From: Prolixibacteraceae bacterium
GTDB lineage: Bacteria > Bacteroidota > Bacteroidia > Bacteroidales > Prolixibacteraceae
DNA length: 10,572 nucleotides
Assembly (NCBI GenBank): GCA_016931875.1
Contig: JAFGDX010000562.1
Coordinates: 1 to 10,572, forward strand
Direction: 5' to 3'
Shown here: positions 7,615-10,572 of the stretch, piece by piece
Layout of the letters: each line of letters begins with the position of its first letter
Numbering within the stretch: position 1 is the stretch's first letter
The notes under the pieces: generated by a model
Seen by the model: only the letters and a program-made list of their open reading frames with translations
What the model was told of the DNA's origin: nothing
The model's database searches: none
Position numbers and translations under genes: made by a program

Positions 7615-8580
7615 ATGAAGAAACTGCTTTGGGTTACGCCGTTAGTACTTGGCCTGGTAATTTTAGCTTTTGTTCTTTATATAAAACTGGCACTTCCTGA
7701 TGTTGGACCTGCCCCCGATATTCAAGTAGAAATTACTCCGGAAAGATTGGAAAGAGGGGAATACCTGGCCACGGTGCTAATGAGCTGTGTTGACTGCCAC
7801 AGCCAGCGTGATTTTACAAAATATGCGGGCCCCATTACCGGTGTTCCTTTTGCCGGAGGAGGGGCTGAATTTACAGAAGAGACAGGGGCTCCCGGCGATT
7901 TTTATGCCCCCAACCTTACCCCATTCCATTTGGGCGAATGGACAGACGGAGAAATTTACCGGGCCATAACCACAGGCGTTTCAAAAAATGGAAGAGCTCT
8001 TTTCCCGTCAATGCCCTACCATTTATACGGGCAGGCTTCGGATGAAGATATTTATGCGATTATTGCTTATTTAAGAACGCTTTCCCCTTACGAATCAACT
8101 GTTCCTGAATCCAACCCAAAATTTCCGTTTGGGTTAATCCTGAATTTTATGCCTAAAAAACAGGAAGCAAAACCCATTCCGGATAAAAACAATATTGTTG
8201 CGTATGGTGAATATGTTATAAAACTGGCGGCATGTTACGATTGTCACACACCCATGAAAAAAGGAAAATACATACAGGAAAAAGCTTATTCCGGGAACAT
8301 GGAATTTATTTTACCCAATGGCATTGTACGTTCATCAAACATTACTCCTGATAAGGAAACAGGAATTGGAAACTGGACAGAAGAAATGTTTATCAACCGG
8401 TTTCGTGTATATAGCGCACCGGATTACGCACACCAGGATGTGGGTGATGGTTTTAATACTACAATGCCGTGGCATGTTTTGTCAAAAATTGACGAATATG
8501 ATTTAAAAGCCATTTATGCCTATTTAACGTCGCTTGAGCCTGTGAAAAACCAGATAATTAAATATCAGCCCCGCGAATAG
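7615..8580 (+). CDS. Membrane-anchored diheme cytochrome c
   Basis: This 321-residue protein starts with a hydrophobic segment after MKK (about residues 4-27) with no obvious cleavage site, so it is likely an N-terminal anchor holding the protein outside the cytoplasmic membrane. Two class I cytochrome c domains follow, each with a haem-attachment motif: C58-VDC-H62 and C207-YDC-H211. Likely axial methionines are M133 (LFPSMPY) and M284 (NTTMPWH). The pattern fits the COG2010 mono/diheme family that carries electrons from periplasmic dehydrogenases or toward terminal oxidases. No dehydrogenase or oxidase gene is adjacent, so its partner is unknown. It is divergent from the response regulator and convergent, with an 18-base gap, on the small ORF after rex. 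Start is the ATG at 7615, the only one placing the anchor at the N-terminus. Confidence 0.93.
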   Translation: MKKLLWVTPLVLGLVILAFVLYIKLALPDVGPAPDIQVEITPERLERGEYLATVLMSCVDCHSQRDFTKYAGPITGVPFAGGGAEFTEETGAPGDFYAPNLTPFHLGEWTDGEIYRAITTGVSKNGRALFPSMPYHLYGQASDEDIYAIIAYLRTLSPYESTVPESNPKFPFGLILNFMPKKQEAKPIPDKNNIVAYGEYVIKLAACYDCHTPMKKGKYIQEKAYSGNMEFILPNGIVRSSNITPDKETGIGNWTEEMFINRFRVYSAPDYAHQDVGDGFNTTMPWHVLSKIDEYDLKAIYAYLTSLEPVKNQIIKYQPRE

Positions 8581-8598
8581 ATAAAATTAATTGCCTGT

Positions 8599-8787
8599 TT
8601 ACACAGTTTGCCAGCGCGTGGTTGCCTGGTAATTTTTTAAATATTCATCAACTTCCTTTTCATTGTCTTCGACAACGGCATTCATTGCCTCTTTGCAATC
8701 CTGATAAATGTCATTTTTTCTATCAATAAAGAAAAATTTCTTTATTATACATTTTACAAATCCCAAAATTCGAATCTCTTTTTTCAT
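8599..8787 (-). CDS. Hypothetical 62-residue protein downstream of rex
   Basis: I do not recognise this 62-residue ORF. The N-terminal half is basic and hydrophobic (ILGFVKCIIKKFFFIDRK) and could associate with membrane, though it is too charged for a clear transmembrane helix. The C-terminal half is acidic and probably helical (EAMNAVVEDNEKEVDEYLKNY). Two cysteines (C13, C31) are present. It begins with ATG at 8787, only 16 bases after the rex stop on the same strand, so it would be co-transcribed with rex. The upstream sequence is A-rich with no Shine-Dalgarno. The operon-like spacing favours a real gene, but its short length leaves chance possible. Confidence 0.5.
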   Translation of the reverse strand: MKKEIRILGFVKCIIKKFFFIDRKNDIYQDCKEAMNAVVEDNEKEVDEYLKNYQATTRWQTV

Positions 8788-8803
8788 GATGTTTTTGTTT
8801 TAT

Positions 8804-9457
8804 TTATTTTTCTGAATCGTTCAGCCGTCTCAGCAAAACGGCGGCATACGAACTCATTGATGTACTTTGAACAATTACCTCATCGGGCAAATGCAAAATT
8901 GCTGATGTAAAGTTCCAGATGGCTTTAATGCCGCAATTGACCAAATCTTCTGCTACATCCTGCGCTACATTATTGGGTGTGGTAAGTATTCCGATTTTTA
9001 CATCCAGCCGGTTGGAAAGACTAAACAGTTTGTTGTATTCAAGAATATGAATACCTCCCACGTGGGTGCCAATCTTTTTCTCATCAACATCAAAAGCAGC
9101 TATAATTTTAAGGCCCAGTGACTGGTGTTCCTGGTATGCCATTAAAGCCGAGCCCAAGTTACCCGCCCCAATCAGAAAAGCTTCATTTGTGCGGTTAAAG
9201 CCAAGATAATCTTCAAGCGTATGTATCAACTCATAAGTGTTGTAACCCACCCTTGGTTTCCCTTTAATACCGGTAACAGCCAAATCTTTTACCACTTGAG
9301 TAGGATCACATTTTAAATCTTTGCCAATCATAGGTGCAGAAATATTTATGATTCCCTGTTCTTTGATTTTGTCAAGGTAATACAAATAGGCCGGCAACCT
9401 TTTTAATGTCGGTTCTGGTACTTTCCGATTCTTTTTGTATTTTCCTGTTTCATTCAT
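8804..9457 (-). CDS. rex: Redox-sensing transcriptional repressor Rex
   Basis: Rex is a dimeric repressor that reads the NADH/NAD+ ratio; NADH releases it from DNA and derepresses respiratory or fermentative genes. The 217-residue protein has the N-terminal winged helix (about 14-85, with PEPTLKRLPAYLYYL and the recognition region DPTQVVKDLAVTGIKGKPRVGY) and a Rossmann NAD(H) domain with GAGNLG at 97-102 and the second-strand acid in AAFDVDEKKIG. The end, SSYAAVLLRRLN, fits the C-terminal helix that swaps between subunits. The open frame runs on to 9616, but that extension is unlike Rex. The ATG at 9457 gives the normal family length and is chosen. A small ORF follows 16 bases after its stop. 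A putative -7 element and a palindrome lie just upstream. Confidence 0.96.
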   Translation of the reverse strand: MNETGKYKKNRKVPEPTLKRLPAYLYYLDKIKEQGIINISAPMIGKDLKCDPTQVVKDLAVTGIKGKPRVGYNTYELIHTLEDYLGFNRTNEAFLIGAGNLGSALMAYQEHQSLGLKIIAAFDVDEKKIGTHVGGIHILEYNKLFSLSNRLDVKIGILTTPNNVAQDVAEDLVNCGIKAIWNFTSAILHLPDEVIVQSTSMSSYAAVLLRRLNDSEK

Positions 9458-9489
9458 TTTCGACTGTTTTTGTTCTTTAATGTTTATAA

Positions 9490-9497
9490 CAAATATA
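9490..9497 (-). promoter_or_regulatory. Putative -7 promoter element of rex
   Basis: The minus strand reads TATATTTG, matching TAnnTTTG, 33 bases before the rex ATG at 9457. The expected -33 position falls inside the palindrome at 9510-9529, where only a weak TTTC is present. Position and motif both fit a rex promoter. Confidence 0.4.
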
Positions 9498-9509
9498 AGG
9501 ACAAAATAT

Positions 9510-9529
9510 ATAAAGAAATAATTCTTTAT
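9510..9529. promoter_or_regulatory. Palindromic candidate operator upstream of rex
   Basis: Perfect 8-base arms ATAAAGAA (9510-9517) and TTCTTTAT (9522-9529) flank four bases. The centre GAA-N4-TTC has the same spacing as the published Rex operator TTGTGAA-N4-TTCACAA, but the outer bases differ. It would overlap the -33 region of the putative rex promoter, the right place for a repressor. Autoregulation by Rex is an inference. An AT-rich palindrome could also arise by chance. Confidence 0.4.
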
Positions 9530-9866
9530 TTTTTTATTCTGTTTTGTTAACTGAAATTTAAAATACAATAATGCAAAAAAACATTGAGAATCAAGACTGT
9601 AAAGTTCACATTGCAATACCTCCCAGAAGATGTAACTTGCACTGCACTAAAAATAGCAAATTATGTCAAATGCATCTCAGGCTAAAAAGAGTACTCCAAT
9701 TTGCTTACCCCTTTTTGTACCATAAATTTTTGCATCCACAACTTTCGGAAAAAAGAAAAACATTACTTTTATACGGCGGTGACATGCAGTTGAGCCAGTC
9801 ATCAAAACATTTTGCATCAGCATGTGTTTCTTTTGAAATATTTACTTAAACAAAATTACGCAGGAT

Positions 9867-10466
9867 ATGGTAACACCAAAAACAACAAAATTACAGGAAA
9901 CAGATAAGGAAGACAAAAAACAAAGTGTACAAAAACGTATTGAAGCCAAATTTCTCGAACAAAGAAAAGTTTTTCTTTGGGGGCAGGTTGACGACGAGTC
10001 GGCGGAAGATATAGTCAGTAAATTGCTTTATCTTGAGTCAGTTCAACCGGGCAAAAAAATTACATTTTTTATCAACAGTCCCGGCGGGATGGTTACTTCC
10101 GGATTCTCCATTCTTGATACAATGAAAATGATCTCCTCGCCGGTTTCAACCGTTTGCATGGGGCTGGCAGCTTCAATGGGTTCAATACTGTTGTCGGCAG
10201 GCGAAAAAGGACAGCGTTTTATTTATCCTTTGGGTAAAGTAATGATTCACCAGCCCAGCATCGGACTATTACAGGGCAGCGCCAGCGATTTGGAAATCCA
10301 CGCCAGACAAATTATGAAAACAAAAAAACAGGCCGCTGAAATTCTGGCTGAAAACTGTGGACAAAGTGTTGAACAAATTTTAAAAGATTTTGAACGGGAT
10401 TACTGGATGGACTCCAAAGAATCAACCGATTACGGAATTGTGGATGGAATTTATAAGATGGATTAA
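9867..10466 (+). CDS. clpP: ClpP-family serine protease (ATP-dependent Clp proteolytic subunit)
   Basis: This 199-residue protein is a ClpP-family peptidase, the barrel subunit that degrades substrates fed by a Clp ATPase such as ClpX. The catalytic triad is intact: S103 in GLAASMGS, H128 in VMIHQP and D178 in ERDYW. Spacing is 25 and 50 residues, against 25 and 49 in E. coli ClpP. The oxyanion strand [10 protein letters not shown] is at 70-79. The first 33 residues are strongly charged ([25 protein letters not shown]) and do not resemble the usual propeptide and axial-loop sequence, so this may be a second, divergent ClpP. Start is ATG 9867; AGGA sits only one base before it, and the next ATG (codon 75) is too late. 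A terminator follows within about 30 bases, and clpX is not seen before the window ends. Confidence 0.94.
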   Translation: MVTPKTTKLQETDKEDKKQSVQKRIEAKFLEQRKVFLWGQVDDESAEDIVSKLLYLESVQPGKKITFFINSPGGMVTSGFSILDTMKMISSPVSTVCMGLAASMGSILLSAGEKGQRFIYPLGKVMIHQPSIGLLQGSASDLEIHARQIMKTKKQAAEILAENCGQSVEQILKDFERDYWMDSKESTDYGIVDGIYKMD

Positions 10467-10496
10467 AAAAAAATTACAGTTAGTATCAACTTGCTT

Positions 10497-10525
10497 AACG
10501 GTTCAATAAAATTGAGCCGTTTTTT
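10497..10525 (+). terminator. Intrinsic terminator of clpP
   Basis: Arms AACGGTTCAAT (10497-10507) and ATTGAGCCGTT (10511-10521) form an 11-pair stem with one G-U pair and a three-base AAA loop, running into a T tract (10520-10525). It lies 31 bases after the clpP stop. This is the only textbook intrinsic terminator in the window and implies that clpP is transcribed without the next gene. Confidence 0.87.
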
Positions 10526-10572
10526 ATACCCCTTGTGAATTTTGTTTTCACCATATCCGAACCATCAAAATA

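Larger units (their letters stand above)
9458..9866. other. Divergent intergenic region rex / clpP
   Basis: This 409-base region contains the rex promoter side (9458-9530) and the leader of clpP. On the plus strand a possible clpP promoter is TTTG (9700-9703), 19 bases, then TAAATTTTTGC (9723-9733), which is two bases longer than the usual -7 box. TTTTGCATC occurs twice (9728-9736 and 9810-9818), with a further TGCATC at 9671-9676. A 92-codon open frame (9571-9849) is present but resembles no known protein, and I do not call it a gene. No riboswitch or RNA gene could be recognised. Confidence 0.5.

Noticed and set aside
7690..7709. Possible sigma-54 promoter beginning TGGCAC near the cytochrome c start
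   Set aside because: It lies inside the coding sequence and lacks the GC of the -12 element at the required spacing.
9458..9616. N-terminal extension of the Rex frame
   Set aside because: The added residues are AT-derived and unlike Rex; the ATG at 9457 gives the usual family length, and the promoter-like elements lie inside the extension.
10533..10553. Rex-like operator TTGTGAA-N7-TTCACCA
   Set aside because: The spacer is 7 bases instead of 4 and the right arm has a mismatch, so it does not fit the known Rex geometry. The downstream gene is outside the window.

Overview
The window looks like a chromosomal stretch of a Bacteroidota bacterium, probably an environmental Bacteroidales/Marinilabiliales-type lineage. 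This is inferred from AT-rich DNA, mostly poor Shine-Dalgarno sequences, several matches to the Bacteroidota -7 element TAnnTTTG, and the gene families present. No rRNA, tRNA, insertion sequence, CRISPR array or phage gene was seen. Ten protein-coding genes are supported. Most are housekeeping or stress genes, and I do not see a clearly new multi-gene defence or biosynthetic system.

Layout, left to right: (1) mutS2 (+, 101-2593), a full-length MutS2 ATPase with KOW-like and Smr domains. (2) A divergent lipid pair: a diacylglycerol-kinase-family enzyme (-, 2702-3616) that apparently starts at TTG, and an App1-type (DUF2183) phosphatidate phosphatase (+, 3684-4808). By family knowledge these run opposite reactions, DAG to PA and PA to DAG. 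(3) A minus-strand pair: a DUF302 protein (5322-5732) followed 33 bases later by an OsmC-type peroxiredoxin (4860-5288). Upstream of them lies a structured inverted repeat (5907-5954). (4) An NtrC-family sigma-54 response regulator (-, 6002-7354) with no histidine kinase beside it, divergent from a membrane-anchored diheme cytochrome c (+, 7615-8580). (5) The NADH-sensing repressor Rex (-, 8804-9457), followed 16 bases later by an unrecognised 62-residue ORF (8599-8787). A perfect 8+8 palindrome lies at the likely rex promoter. (6) A 409-base gap holding the clpP leader, then a ClpP-type serine protease (+, 9867-10466) closed by a strong intrinsic terminator, so any following gene is probably transcribed separately.

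The middle and right parts share a redox theme: peroxide detoxification (OsmC), electron transfer (cytochrome c) and NADH/NAD+ sensing (Rex). Any regulatory link among them is inference only. The most useful leads are the phosphatidate kinase/phosphatase pair, the palindrome at the rex promoter, the TTG start with an overlapping leader ORF in the lipid kinase, the structured repeat near 5.9 kb, and a ClpP with an atypical N-terminus and no clpX immediately after it.
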